A DNA stretch of 64,000 bases, from positions 11,920,007 through 11,984,006 of the forward strand of contig CM056567.1 of the NCBI GenBank assembly GCA_029721515.1, in the 5' to 3' direction. The notes under the pieces are model-generated. The model was not told the origin of the DNA and did not search any database. It saw only the letters and a list, made by a program, of their open reading frames with translations. The position numbers were made by a program, and so were the translations under genes. The stretch comes from Synanceia verrucosa. Lineage: Eukaryota > Chordata > Actinopteri > Perciformes > Synanceiidae. This document shows, one piece after another, positions 12,201 to 26,500 of this stretch (position 1 is the first letter of the stretch; the number at the start of each line of letters is the position of its first letter).

Positions 12201-14489
12201 AAGCCCACTCTATACAGCACTTCTCGCATTCTCCCTGCCCATTCATCCTCCCACCACCTCCTTCGCCTCTCTCTATACCTGGTTGCATTTGCCTCCCCCC
12301 CTGCCTACCGTCCTCGTGCTCTTCTTTCTCTGTAAGGAGCTTGTTAGCTCTGTGGGAAGAGACCCTCCCTCCACATTTTCCCTTCCCTTCTCCTTCCCCC
12401 GTCCCTCAGTGGCTGCTGTCTCAGCTGTGACAACGTGTATCTACAGGTGATGATGAAAGACAGGTCGGATTCATGTTTCCTCCACTGGTTTCCTAATAAG
12501 AGGTAACATGGGGAGGGCCGCAGAACAGGACGCGAACATGCCTGGCTACTTATTTGTCACCTTCTGCGAGACACATGTAGAGGAAGTGTGCTGAGTTCTG
12601 GGCTGATATGACGACGGAGGAGATACACTGAAGGTTAAAGCAAAGAACAGCTTATTACAATATCTTCAGTCTATTCTATTACATTTCTTGTCGTCCCTCT
12701 CCAGCTTTTAGACATTATAGTGTATCTCTTAGGCTTCAGCTGCTATTCGGCTGGATTGCACACTATTATACCACAGCAACGAGCACATGATGGAGGTAAA
12801 GGAGAGTTCAGCACTAACTCATTACGCACTTATTAAATACTTTCAAAAGGTATAACCGAGGGAATTACTACTGGACTTCAGAGAGTAATTATTGCTGAGC
12901 CATGACGTAGTGATAGCAACACAGAAAGGGAATTTTGTAATAAAAAGACAGGAATGTGTATGTCCCCATCTCTCAGTGCTTAGTGATCTCTCTGCAACCA
13001 CATTTGTAGTATTACGAGTTTTAAACAAATTGATACAAGATTAGGAAAAAGAAATGCTTCAAGCTACCTTTCTGCAAAATTTAGGACTTGACTCATCAGA
13101 ATAAAGTGTTTGGACAGCAGACGTTACATCCTTAAGTCATGATTTATTGGCAAGGTTTGAGTCAGGTTTAAGTATAATTACACTTGGAAAAAAAAAATTC
13201 TGTTGAGTTAGATTTTTATGCTGATTAAAACTACAATTGGCATGCTGATTCCCAAATTGCAGTCAGTTTTTTTTTCTAGCATGTCAAGTTTTTTCTCCAC
13301 AGCTTACCCTCCAGATAAGCAAAATTCCACTAGCTGCAGTAAGACTTGCCAGCTGATTACGATTGGAAAGCTAGCACAGTAGGAATTAAGAGGATTTGTG
13401 CTGGCTTTCTCTTAACCTTGTAACCATGGGCATACCGTTGTAAGTTCTATTTTGTTTTATGCTGTCTTTTTAGGTTTCAAAGCTTGTAACTATTCCATCT
13501 TAGTGTTTTATTTACATATTTCCTTTGTTCCAGATCATGTCTGCTCCTTTTGCCATATTTGTGGTAGTTTCACCATTCCAAGTCAGAGAGCAAACATCAG
13601 TGCATTTGTCAAACAAGCATATTTTGCATATTTTTAAGTAAAACTTAGTGATCAAGACAAGCCATATGCCCCTCAAAGTGTGCAAGCATTGTGTCAAGAG
13701 TTTACGGATGTGGACCAAAGGAACACATAAAAAGTTGGCATTTGCTGTCCCCATGGTTTGACAAGAGCAAAAAGATCATTGCACAGACTGTTACTTTTGT
13801 TTAGTGAAAACATCAGGATTTAACAAGAAAAATAAAAGTTAAATAGAATATCCTAATCTACCGTCACCTATAAGGCCAATGTCTCATTCCGTTGAAAGTC
13901 CAGTGCCAGTATTTTTCATATTTTTTAAAAACTTGACATAATAGAGAAATGAGATCAGTTTTGGATTCCGCACCCAAAAATTTGTTAAAAACAGCTATCA
14001 GACCTAACTCAACAAAAATTGTGTTCCCCAGTGTTATCACATCGTGGATGCAGCTGTTCAGCCGCACTTGTATGGAGTTTACTATAACAAGTTTAGAATT
14101 ATGAGGTTGGATGGCACATGATTGAAATTTGTTTTGAACTAGTTTGTGGGCATTGCCTTTAACATCAGTACCATATTTTGCCTTTAATAAAATTCTGCAC
14201 AATTTATTTTGTGAGAAGAACATATGACATACAAAATGAGCCTTTTTTCCTTCACTGCCATCACCAAATCTTCACAGGATTTTCATCCAGGAGGAAGAGA
14301 AATTAACCAATTCATTTTCACTGCATACTGTCTGAGTGATGTGAGCAGGAAGCGTTGGATGATCTAAAGGTTCTCCAGATGCAGTGATCTGCTGCAGGAA
14401 GCCAGAGCTGCTCAGTTGTGCTGCACCATGTGCCTGGCCACAGGGGTGATGGCCCAGCAGTATCAGTAGTCAATACAGACCTACCCCAG

Positions 14490-14522
<33 letters not shown>

Positions 14523-17500
14523 ACAGCAGCCTGCAGGCTAAATAAGGCTCTGGCACTCTTATCTAGCACACTGGGATGCAGCTCAAGACCACAATCCTTA
14601 TAAGGCTGCAGTTGGCTGTCTGGATGTCCCATCTCCCTGTTTTGTGTTTGTCTCTCTGTGTTGTATTTTATTTGTTCCATGGCAGGCTGGTCAGCATCAG
14701 CACGTACCTCTGGCTGTCCAAGCTGGGAACCATCTAATAATAGCTGCAGTCTGAGAACTATTAGCACCAAAATGTCATACTCCTGTCATCCCCCCACACA
14801 GTGAACACACAAACACCCTTCATCTGGCCCCCATTAAATATGTCTTCATTTACAGTAGCACCGGCTGAGACAGTTTCACTTCCAAATCCAGTTACAACTA
14901 ATTAAAAAGATTAATCATATTAATTAACGCTGAACAGAACATTTAAAAATCGTGCAGTGATATCATAACCAGTATGTGGGTTGATTTTCTTTCATTTTAA
15001 TTGGTCATCTACGTATTCAATTCAATGAATCACGACCCTGCTTTGCCTCTTTTTCCACTTCAAGGATTCGGATGAGCTGAAAAACAAAATGAGACATCTG
15101 GGCTGCCGCTGAGTGTGTGTGAGCAGATGACAGATGTGCAAAACACAAAAGATGGCTCACTTAACTGCACAAAGGTGTTTTTTTCAATCCAAATATGGGT
15201 GAAACTTTGACTCAAGTTCATGCTACGACCTGCTGAAGGAGTGAAAAGACAATAAACAAAGTCAAACATGGTTTTGTGCTGATGAGAATTAACACAGAGG
15301 CTGAGACTGAGGAGGAGTATGTTCGCAACAGTCTCTAAATAAATATTAAATCAGTGTGAAAAAAAGCAACCGGTTGTATTGACAGAGATGTAATTAACTT
15401 CAGCATTACCACAATGTGTTATTGTTGAACAGTGCTTATAGCTGTTACATTGGAACATCCTCTAAACCTCTCACCCACTCTCAGGTCTCCTGTCAATCTA
15501 TGGATTTCTCTTTTAAAGCCTTTTCAAAACAAAACAAAAAAACCCAAGAGCACAAAACTGATTAAATTCAGTGTTTTCCAGGCAACTACCTCAGTAAGTA
15601 TTGCTTCTGGGAGTAAGCCAACATTAAGCAACAGTAGCTAACTGCAGATTATATTCGGAAAAGACCCGTTCAGATCTGACACGTCCACAGGGCAGCATTT
15701 CTCACAGCAATGCAGCTGGTCCTGAATGTAAGAGTGGCATTTATGCAAACCTCCAAGGACCCATTATGGAGACAGAGCAGTTAGTGGCGTCAGACGGCAT
15801 CAGTGAGGTTAACAGAGAACTTAGGGGTCAATTAAAATCAGACAAACACCAAATACCTTCAGCTACGTCCTCATGGGACAAACTCCTCTGACACAGGATT
15901 CATCATCCTCCCCCTCTAAATTCATCCATATTTCATTATGAAAAACTGCTTTGCTACTGCCTGTCTGACAGGGTGTCACGGCGCAGTGCTGGAGTGTGTA
16001 TACACACTGAGGACATCCGATATGACTCATCCTACTGGCAACTTTTACCCTGCCTGCTTGGGAGGGTGTACAAGATGATGTACTGTAGGTGTTCCTATAC
16101 TGGGAACACTGGAAGTAGACTGACACTGGGGCAGAGCAGGGGCACACCGGCTGGGCCATTAACTAGGAGGATGTTTTCCACATGGACGTGCTGAATGGGA
16201 TCTGAGGCTGTGATCAGAATACTAACATAATCATATGACTTAATTGTGCAGATGAGAAATGCCTAGCAAGACTTTCTGAGGATGACACATACTCAACTGT
16301 GACTCCTCACTGCCTCAAAATAATACTTCAACATTAAGTTGAGAGGTAATGTGCATTTACAATTTTTCATTCAATGGTAGCTAAGACCAGTGAGGTCATT
16401 ATACAGTCATGAGATGCAGAGAAGAGTTTACATCAATGTGAACAGTCCGCTGGTAAAGGCATACTTGACTGTTCATTTTATAGGCAGTATGCAGCAGATA
16501 CTGACTGTATATTCAGTATGCTATGCAATTTCAGATGCAGCTTTAATTCTTTTTGTTTCCCCAAACACACTTACAGGAAAGGGCACTCTGCTTAGCTTCT
16601 CCTGTCTGTTGGCTTTTGTCTCTGCAAAATGCACATGTGCGCTTATTAATTCACATAAACACCTAATCATTCACTCCCTAACGGTGCAGTTTTATTCCCA
16701 CATACTGCAGTTTTTTTTGAAGTTTAATCAATGTTGCATTTGAAAATAAAGTATTTGAAAAGATGTATTGTAAGAATGACTTTCATTTTTATACCACTTA
16801 TGGTCTGGTTTTTTTTTTTGCACTGTAATAGCCATGCAGTGTATTGTTATTACCTCTTTATATAGCACATGCAGGGTCCACCATTCCTCACCCATGTCCA
16901 CTTTTATCTAAGTCATGTGCGCCTCGCTGTTCGATCTCTGTGCACTGCATCAGTGCACATCAGATGAAAACTGAACATCCTGCTCCTTATTAAACACACT
17001 CAACTGATAAAAAAGGCTAGCTTTTTTTGTGAAGCAGCAACAGGGAATGCAAGGTTTTTTTGAGATGCATTTTTTGGACTTTTTTGACAGCAGATCATAT
17101 TTTTTTTATCTTATCTAGAACAAGAAGGACCACATTTACTGCATCCCCATGGTTGTGTGGAAAAACACTTGCGCCATTGCGGATCAAACTGCACTTGCAG
17201 TTACTACAGATACCTCAGCTGTGCCACCAAGTTGAAGGAAAGACTCAACCAAGTCAGTTTGGCACTTTGCATAAAGAGTTTTGCACTTAATCCACATGAA
17301 AATATTGTGCATGACACAAGTGTTTGTAAGTGCAGTTCATCCATGTGCTTATCTGGACAAATGTAGACTGTTTGACAGCAGAAATGTTTGGCTCTTACCA
17401 AAACAGTAATACCTTTTGTTGCAAGGACTTCAGAACAAAAGTTCCTTTTCTACATGCTTCAAAAATCAAGTACGAGGAAATCCATCATGGAAGTGGAATA

Positions 17501-20500
17501 CAAACCAATTTATGTTGGTAGAGTCTGAGAAATAGACCAGACTGTCCAAAAGAAATGCTGCATTTTTTGTATAGAATAAATATTTATATATAACCTGATG
17601 TCCACCCCTACTGAAGACATGTTTATGGCCATTATCTAGGGGTTTGCTAAAATGTGTTACCAAAAAGTCAGATACAGGGAAATCTTGAGATCCTCTCTGA
17701 GATGAGGGTGGATTCCTCCTGTAAGCACATACTGTAGACCGTGTCGGTTGGGTGGGAAAATCAACAAAAAAATCTAAATAAATAAGGCATGGGACAGAGA
17801 AAGTATGGAAAGCCCAGTGTGGGAGCTGTCATGGCAGGTTAAGTGGACAAGCAGCCCTGCTGGAGCGCTATTATCTGTCTTCTGCAGAAAGCCAACCGGC
17901 AGAGAGACACACTGCTCTGAGGCAGGACACACACCGTGAGAAAGCTTTTTATCAGGCCTGTGTGTTCTGGTCTCACAAGTCTTTTAATATACACATTATC
18001 AGTTTAATCTTTACAATTACTTTTTTACAACTTTGACATTCTCTTTATCGTATATTTCTTTCACCCTGCATCTGCTTTTTTTCTTCATCTTGTGCTGCTG
18101 TCAGGTTCTTTGTAAAGCCATTTATGTCTTACTGCTCTTCATTGGCTGTTTAAGTGCTATACACTTAAGTTGTTCCCAGGGTTTACTCGGTCACCGCTCA
18201 GAAGGCTGGTAGAACAGATTTTGAAATTGTACATGCTCTTAAAAAATATTTTACATCAACGACACTTGCAAATCGTGCAACAGGGAAACATTAATGAGCT
18301 AAAATGATACAGCGAGACAGAATACCTCATTACCATATTGATTTTCAGAGAAACTTCAGAGAGTCAATAGTCATGTTGGCATAATAAATGGCTGTCAGGA
18401 GCCCTGTCCTTTACTTCCTGCTTGACAGGTGCCAGGAAAACTTAATAAACATGTGTCAGTGTTCATAATCACATGTGAGACAATACAATCTGGAGCCAAT
18501 ACTCACAAGTGTGTGCTACAGTACGACACACACTCAAGAGACTTCCTGTGATGAAAGTGGTGCATGTAAATAAAACAATAAAGAGATGTCATCACTGACT
18601 GACTGTTGGTAAATGTAAAGGCCAATTTATAGTACTCCGTAAGTGCCGTATGTAGAGACGGAGAGCCCTCTGCGTTGTCGGAGAGCCTGACCCAAACTGT
18701 TCAGGAAAGGTAAGTGACGTTAAATTTTGTTGTTTACACTGTGTGATTTTGAGAGGCAATTGTGAGAGAAATTTGATGAAATCAATGATCGTCAATACCA
18801 AATTGTGGGCCTAGATCACAATATGAACAGTCAATGTAGGGTTTTGTGATTTTGACCAAAAACCACTGTGAATACTGCTGCTACTTCTACAAAACAACCA
18901 GCTCATGTCTTTGATATATAACTTGTGGTTTGTACTTTACTCCAGTTAGCTATAGTTTAGTGAAGGATGTTCAGTACTGTATGGAGACATACCTCATTCC
19001 CTCTGTGGACTTGTTCTGATAATTGCAGTAGAGCTGAGGTGTGCCCAGCATTGCCTCAGTGAAGACGGCCAGGAAGCCCAGGGTCTCCACAAACAGCGTA
19101 GAGTCCAGGAAGAGGTAGGTGATGTAGGCTGCCATCAGCGTGAAGGTCAGCACGCACTGCATGTAGTCCACGAAGCGACTCCACAACCAGAAGTAGTTCC
19201 AGTCAAAGTCTAAAGGTGCACAACATGGAGAAATCCCAAATAAGCCCACAGAAATTAATATTTTTCACAGCTCTAGTACTCAAGGGAGTAGTTTTCAACC
19301 AGCTGGCCATTACTGGCATAGTAACAGAAAAAGTGTGTGATGTTTGCTGTTCCTGTAAAAATAAGGGGAGTAAAGCAAAGGTGTTGATGACAAAAAAAAA
19401 AAAAATAAAAAAGATGAAGTAACTAGTAGCTGTTAACTAGTTGCTATTTTTCAGCAGCTAGCACAACACGGTGTATAACATGATCTGTGGCTCTGTGTGT
19501 GGAAAAATAACCATGATAATGTCATCAGGATTATTGTGTTTTTGGAACTTGATACACAATGCGGTCAGATGTTTAAGATTTGACCTTTTATTTTTGAATT
19601 TCTCTCTTATGAGTGCTCAACTTAATGGAAGTATCATGTCATTTAATGATGAATTCAGTTCACATGTTGGTACTACATGTGGTCATTCCATAGTTTGATA
19701 GCATCTGAATCCCTCCTACATTTATGATACACAAATTGTGGTTTCAGTTTTGGGTTAGTTAGTCAGCTGTGTCTTCTCTACTCATTTTTACTTATATTTT
19801 CCCATCTCGTCTCTTCTTCAGCACTAGAGGAAACAATCACCTGGTAATCCCGTTTGTTCTTTTTTGAGCCATATCAACGAAAGAAAGCAAAAACTCTATT
19901 ATTGTGTTAATTTTTAACTAACCTCACACTTGAATTGCAAATTTTCACACAACTCCCACTATCTCCTTCTTGTATTTAGGAAAAAAATATGCCACTATCA
20001 CAAATAGGCCATCTGAATTGAATTTGGGCTTATTCTCATTCAGATTCTTGTGAAACTGGAGCTTTTAACTGCACGGTTTTGAGCGAGGAAGCTTTGCCAG
20101 AAAGGGTGAAGGTTGTAATTGTATTTTCCACACAATGGTAAAGGGCTGGGTGGGAATCTGGACACTGATGAATCTGTTTTCTGACCTAACACCTCTTGTG
20201 TGGGTCCGCTCTCCAAGGAAATGATCAGATAAAGATTCTGAACACAGCGACATCAGCTTCCTGTAATAACCAAACAGCCAATTCTAATCATACTGTGATG
20301 AAGGCCGCAAAGCAGTAACTGCCTCAGGGACTATTTCAACTGTAGCTGATGAAGGAACAGCCACAATAAACAATGTCAGACATCTTTACCTCTAATTTCC
20401 TCTCTGCTGAAACCATTTCTACATATATGTTATGAAGGTGTGAAAAACTGGTTTAATGTGTGAGCAGAGGAAACAGTTTATCGTGAAAATCAAATCATGG

Positions 20501-23500
20501 CTGAGAGCGAAAGATGTTTCTTTGCAGCTGTAGTGGAAATGAGATTTCTACAACCCTCAAATGCAATAGAGCCAATTTGTTTAATCATGTTTAAATGAGG
20601 CTCTTTTTATCTAAGAGGCACATCTAGGTACTCCGAGGAGGCCTCCTGTATGTAAGCCTCAAGAGATGGGCCTATACAGAATATAAAAAAACACAAGCCT
20701 TTATGACAATTTCTGGTTTAATGAAGTATTTTATTATTAGAGAATTAATGCTGACTGGCTCTGACATTTACATGGCATTTGTGCATGAGTACGCACGTAG
20801 TCTGGCTTTGCAATATTGAGCCAATCCAATTGTTCCATTCTGGTAGATAAGTTAAACAAATCTCATAAACATAACCAAATAAATCTCAAAGAGCAATTCA
20901 GACCAGGTCACAGAGCCCTGTCTACCCACCACACATCACTATCTCCATGCAAAACCCTCAAACTATGCAATTACATAACACAGTGTGTTGAACAAAAGCA
21001 AGCAAAGCGAACCATTCTTAACAGCTGTAACAGGGCATGTATTTCTATTTCTCAGTATAATCAAGACTATCCTTTGAGAGCTGTTATGCGTGTTGTATGT
21101 TTATTCTGTAGGTGTTGTAGCTGCAGATGCCTGGTGATGAGGCTGTGGAGCCCTGCTGGCTGTAGAGGACTGTGAATGTGGGCCAACTAGCACCAGGCTG
21201 GCACTGCCTGATAACAAGCAATCAGGGGCAATAGAGCAGTGTTCAACACCAAGCTGGCTGCTAAAGGCACACACAGCATGAACATGTGATACATTTAATA
21301 TATGGCTCAAAGTGATGATACGATGGGACCCCAGCAACATACAGTAGTAGCAGTAGTTGGTAGGAACCATGAAAACATTACAGTGTTTTGCTTCGCTGGA
21401 TAGGCTACACACAGAACAGTGTCACACGTGTTAAATCAGCTTTAACACATTTACTCAAGCGTGTAAAATCCCCTAAAAGAGATCTAAAAGAATAGTGAAC
21501 AGTGAATTACTGCAAAACTGCTGAAATGCTCTAATGTATACAACCGACCTGTGGGTGTCTCTGTAAAGCAGCCACACAAATACAACAAACAGAGAAGAAG
21601 AAATAGAGCATGTGGTATCATGTGTAACAACAATGAAGAAACACAAGTAAAAGCGCATGCGCAGGAGGTGCGATTCAAGAAAGATCAGTGTAGGCTGTAC
21701 ACATGGAAATTACATGGTGGCGTTTAGGGATTTGGTCACTCTGGGAGGCAAATTCAAAAAAAAAAAAAAAAATAAAAAAATGAGCGTATATGGGCTCCTG
21801 AAATGTTGGTTCCGCATGGACAAAACAACCATATGACCTAATTAAAGTCATATTCCAACTCTATCACTATCAGTTTGTTATTAAGTCTATTTTTCTCTTG
21901 GGGAGTCTTCACAGGTCCTAAAAGTTTAGGTCAAATGTAGGTTAACTTCTTACATTTCATTTGAAAAATACATACCAAACTTCTTAAGACTTGGGGTTGG
22001 GACTGGGGAGATAATCACCTGCTCAGTTCTTAACATAAGTTATCATAACTCTTTCCTGCTGTCTCTTTTGTCAAGGAGTAGAGAGTGGATGAGGAGAGAT
22101 AATGCATGAAATTTTCAAGATATTTCTTCCATCTTGCAACTAAAGTTGGGGGCCGGGGGATTCTGCAAAAAACAGAACACCTTTCTTACAATCACTTATG
22201 GCTCTAACAAGAAAGACAACATTGTGATTATGACACACTTTTCAATTATTTGTGCAGTCGTCATCTCCTGGCTCATGTTTTAGTGATTACGCTCCCTTCG
22301 TGCCACGGTTGTGCTGCCGTCAACCCTTAATCCTGTGTGCACACTTTGAAGATGCATGCCAACCTGCCTTCAAATCTGAGGAGCAGCAAATGTAAAAACA
22401 GCGTCTTTTAGGCAGATCAGTGTCACATCATTCCGTAATGACCACTAAGGGACATTTATCACAGTACCGTACCTTAGCCATACTTCCTCTCTTGCTGTGC
22501 CACTTGTGTACCCTGAGGGCATCCTCCTCTTCCATTTTTAATCCCTGTGCTGTGTGGCAGTCGCCGTAACACTGTGTGGGAACAGACTGGAGTTGCATAC
22601 AATAGACTCCCCGTGGTGGCCAAACGTCTTGTGCTCAGCTCAGTTTGAAGTCCCACAGGGTTGCAGTACATGTGTAGGAAGACACAGGTCAGAGTTGGAG
22701 ATTTCAATCCCTTGTTTACCAACTGTTCCCTGCCAGCATTGGTTAGGCTCTGGAAAAGTCTATGAGGGTAGTTGAAATAATGGCTTGCTGTCACTCAAAA
22801 GCACCCGTGGGAGAAGTGGGAGCATTACAGTTATAACAATCTGGGAAATTGAACCTCAGATTTCATTCACTACTGAAATTTGGACAGGGGGCTTTTTCAC
22901 AATGACTAATGGGCTTTCACTGCCAAGCCAAAGCACAGCAACTTTTCTGCGGCGCCACCTATATTCTTGTATAAAAAGGACTGGAAATCAGGCCTCGATG
23001 GCTCCTTCGGAGGGGACAAGTGCATCTGCAGGATACAGTGATTTATTCTAAGCTGACAGACCCTCATGGCACCAGAATGAGCAATGAGCCATGACCAAAC
23101 AATAGAAAGAAATGGACATCTCTTGTATTGCCATGTCCCTTTGTAACATCGTTAGGCAAACATCCCTGTGGTAGGAGATCACTCCATCATTGTGACATCA
23201 TCAAGCTCACTGTGGATGAATTTGTGAGTGGGGACAGGTTACAAAAACCGGCGTCTGTTTCTGGCATTTGTGGATGCCATTCCAATAAACCAGTTATTTG
23301 ATTTCAGTTCACTGCCCTCTGTAATGAAAAATGTAACGTCACGTAGCTAAATGCTAACGTTCCTCCTTATAGCCTAGCAGAACAATACAACCTCTTGATT
23401 TTATATATTGAGTGAAATTTTTATGAACCACCTATTATATATTATATATTGTGTATATATGGATATAAGTGACCTTAAGATAGGCTAAAATAATCTATTA

Positions 23501-26500
23501 TTCATCCCACTATAGGGCTGATTTCCATGTTACAGCAGCAAAGTGGATAGTGCAACATTATAAAAAGGGCCCATACAGGAATATAAAGTATATGAACTAA
23601 GAATTAAAATGTGTTCTTTCAAAAAAACATTTGCAAAACCAGGCAAAATGTGTGCATCTCAGTGCAGAACTTCAGAGTTTACTCCAGAATATCACCAAAT
23701 TTTCCCGTGCGTTACTTCCCAGACACACAGATGTGCTGACTGGAACAAAAGCAAAGACCTCCCATTCGCAGACTATTTACAGCTGAAATATCAAAAACTA
23801 ACAGAGTGATTGAGGATGTGGTGTTGACTGAGCCACTGCCTCATGGAGACAAACATAACAAGCTACCCTGGAGTCTGAAGCCACAGACACCCTCAAGCTT
23901 GAATGCAGGATTTTCAATCACGGAGAAGAGCCTTCGTTTGATGGTTTGCTTGCTGACACAAATTTATTAATGGCATGTGTTGCTGGGTTCCCTTCGTCAG
24001 GTCTTCAAAACAACCAGAGGTTTGACTCTGACACACATTAGTTGAGTAAAACTTTCCCCACTGTTACCTCAGAACTTTTCCTACAAATATTTCATCTCAC
24101 TTCCAAACCCTTTTAGCTCCACCTGAGTGATTACCAGCCTTTCTGATCCCGATACAGCCAAATGATCTGATCTCTTAATCTCCTTAAAGGATTCCAGCAG
24201 GCAGCCGTCCATATAAACCCACTGAGCAGCTATTACACCAGGATTTCTCCCATTTTAAAAATAAAACCGCACATACTGTACAGCACAGAGGTGGCACGTC
24301 GCAGGTGTTCATTTTAACCTATCATCACGTAAAATCAGCTACCAAAGTACACACTATGAAGTGCAATGTCTCTGTAGAAAATGTTTACAGCCATTCATAT
24401 CTATTATACAATAGCCTTGTGTGGTCATCATAAGGAGTTCTCTCAAAAGTCTGCTGAACCAATGCCCAGGTGTTTGATGGAAGTGCCTGGTGTGATGATG
24501 AAGCGGTGTCGCTATAAGAATAAATGAAGGCTTTAGAGAACATAAAGGGAACAAACTGAACAATAAGAGAAATGAAACGGTTGAGAATATGTCCCACTGA
24601 TGTTATATACAGTTGCTCCAGGCCTCTACAGTGATGCTGTGTGTCTAACCGATCCACAGCTCTGCATCCGATCTTCACTTCTTCCTCTCTCTGCCTCATG
24701 GTGCCAACAACAGCACAGCAACAACACGCTTACTGTCGATATTCCCACTACAGCATCAATAATCAAAGAACATGCTGTTTTGTCAAGTCCAGTGTTGCCT
24801 GGCACAGTTCACTGATCGATGGCCATTCAGAGAAGCCCTGCAAAGTCAGCAGCAATGTACACATACTGAAGGAAATGTCATCCTCCTCCTGTGATGTCAG
24901 AAACAAGCTGAAAGCCACAATGTTGGTGAAAAATAATTTTACTTTTCAGCTCCTGCTATTCACAAAATCATCTGACCAAATATCCACCAAGAAGGAACAA
25001 AACAGCCCCTCAATACCAAGCCATCTAGTGGGCAGCTATAATACTATAACCTGCTGAGCTAAGTGAACTCTGTGCGGCTACACATCATACAATTACTGTT
25101 TCCTACTGCCATCTAGTGTCCAGATCAGGGACAAACTGCATTAATACTGTGGATGGTATACAGTGTGCACTTGATACAGTTGTTTTAAGAAAGGCAGATA
25201 CACTAAAAATTGCACCCCAAGCAATAACTAAAAAGTGTTTTTCCCCCACAGCAGACACCGATAACACCAACAATAACAAAAACAACTGATCTAGATTCTT
25301 CATTATTTATTTCATTTTACCAAGGAAGTCTGCGTGACAGCAGGAGCAACCAAGTAGTAATTTGCTCTAAAAGGTCTGTTACTTGTTACTCCATATTTTT
25401 CTTACTGTTAAGAAATCCATCAAAAAGACCAAAACCAACAATCCATTAGAACGTCTCAAGTTAGTTTCCTACTTCAAACGGAGATTAAATTTAACATATA
25501 ATTACATTTATTAAATAAGTAATAAATTTTTTAAAACAGCTGTTTTTTTTTAGAAAACCAGCTAGTTTTCAACAAATATTACTCAAACGGGACAAAAAGT
25601 ACATTTAACGGGGGTTATTTTCAGCAGCAGGATGGTGTATATGAGATCGGACATTAAGTTCAGTGTGTGTTCATGGTAATAAAGGAAAAATGTCACCCAG
25701 TGCAACAGTAGGGAACAGTGTGAGTCATTGCTGTGTCTTTAAAAGACAAAAACGGCGCTCTATGGCACAGAGGAAGATAAATACATAGGCTAAATCAGGC
25801 TACCAGTTAGTCAATTCTTTGTTATTATTTTTTTCCTTGTCATTGCAGGCACAACCCTAAATTAGGTACTACTAAATGCTATGTTTAGACAGCTTGTATT
25901 TTCAAGCATTTTGAGAGGATAATGAGGTTGATTTGGAAATAAGTATTAAAAAAATTCAACGAAACTATCAATGGAAAAAAAAACACAAGCGCACACACAC
26001 ACCAACATATTCTCATACAACAGTGTACGATAGTGCTAAGCAGACACCCCACCCCACAGGTTTCTTGACATATCATGTCATATTATTATTACTGACCTAT
26101 TATAAAATGGGCATTGTGCTGAGACCAAGTGTAGTTCAAAGAACAATATTAAAAAGCTTATTAGAAGACAACATCAATTTGTATAAAACAGCCCTTAATG
26201 CCTTGCATTCACATTTCAGGGCGGAGTAAAATAAGCATGCACCACTTTAAGAGCAGTTAAACACACACAGGAATACATTTCAGATTTCAGCATTATATGT
26301 ATATATCAAGCAATCATTTCAAACTGCAAAAACAAATGCAAAAAGAGTCAGAAAAGCTAAAAGATCAGTCAGTCAGTCAGTAAAAGGCTTGAAACTGTAC
26401 AATCAACAGGTTTGTCTACACTAACGACTAATAACCTGCCAGAAGCTTTTGATTTCATATACATGGCAGATTTAAGCACAAACAATACATGCAAAAAATA

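Larger units (their letters stand above)
9297..18992 (-). other. slc66a2: slc66a2 intron 3
   Basis: About 9.7 kb, GT-AG. Apart from the SINE fragment at 9390-9505 and the (TG)n at 14492-14521, I see no gene. Around 12080-12450 the + strand is strongly pyrimidine-rich (C/T) and throws up open frames by composition alone. GTGCACTG-CAT-CAGTGCAC near 16940 is a short perfect inverted repeat. Confidence 0.8.

Noticed and set aside
12080..12450. Two overlapping ORFs of 116 and 122 codons
   Set aside because: They come from a C/T-rich stretch with few stops, inside slc66a2 intron 3; the translation is low-complexity Ser/Pro/Leu.
14318..14770. 150-codon ORF on the minus strand
   Set aside because: It contains a translated (CA)n microsatellite (HTHTHT) and lies in slc66a2 intron 3; similar repeat-made ORFs occur at 35197, 38216 and 49129.
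22470..22570. Possible minus-strand cassette exon of slc66a2 (a KMEEEDALRVHKW-like frame ending near GTACGG)
   Set aside because: Phase and flanking splice sites do not fit exon 2 to exon 3 joining, and there is no similarity to the human extra exon.
26364..26383. CRISPR-like short direct repeats (CAGT units)
   Set aside because: A simple tetranucleotide run in a vertebrate intron, with no repeat-spacer structure; no CRISPR array is present anywhere in the window.
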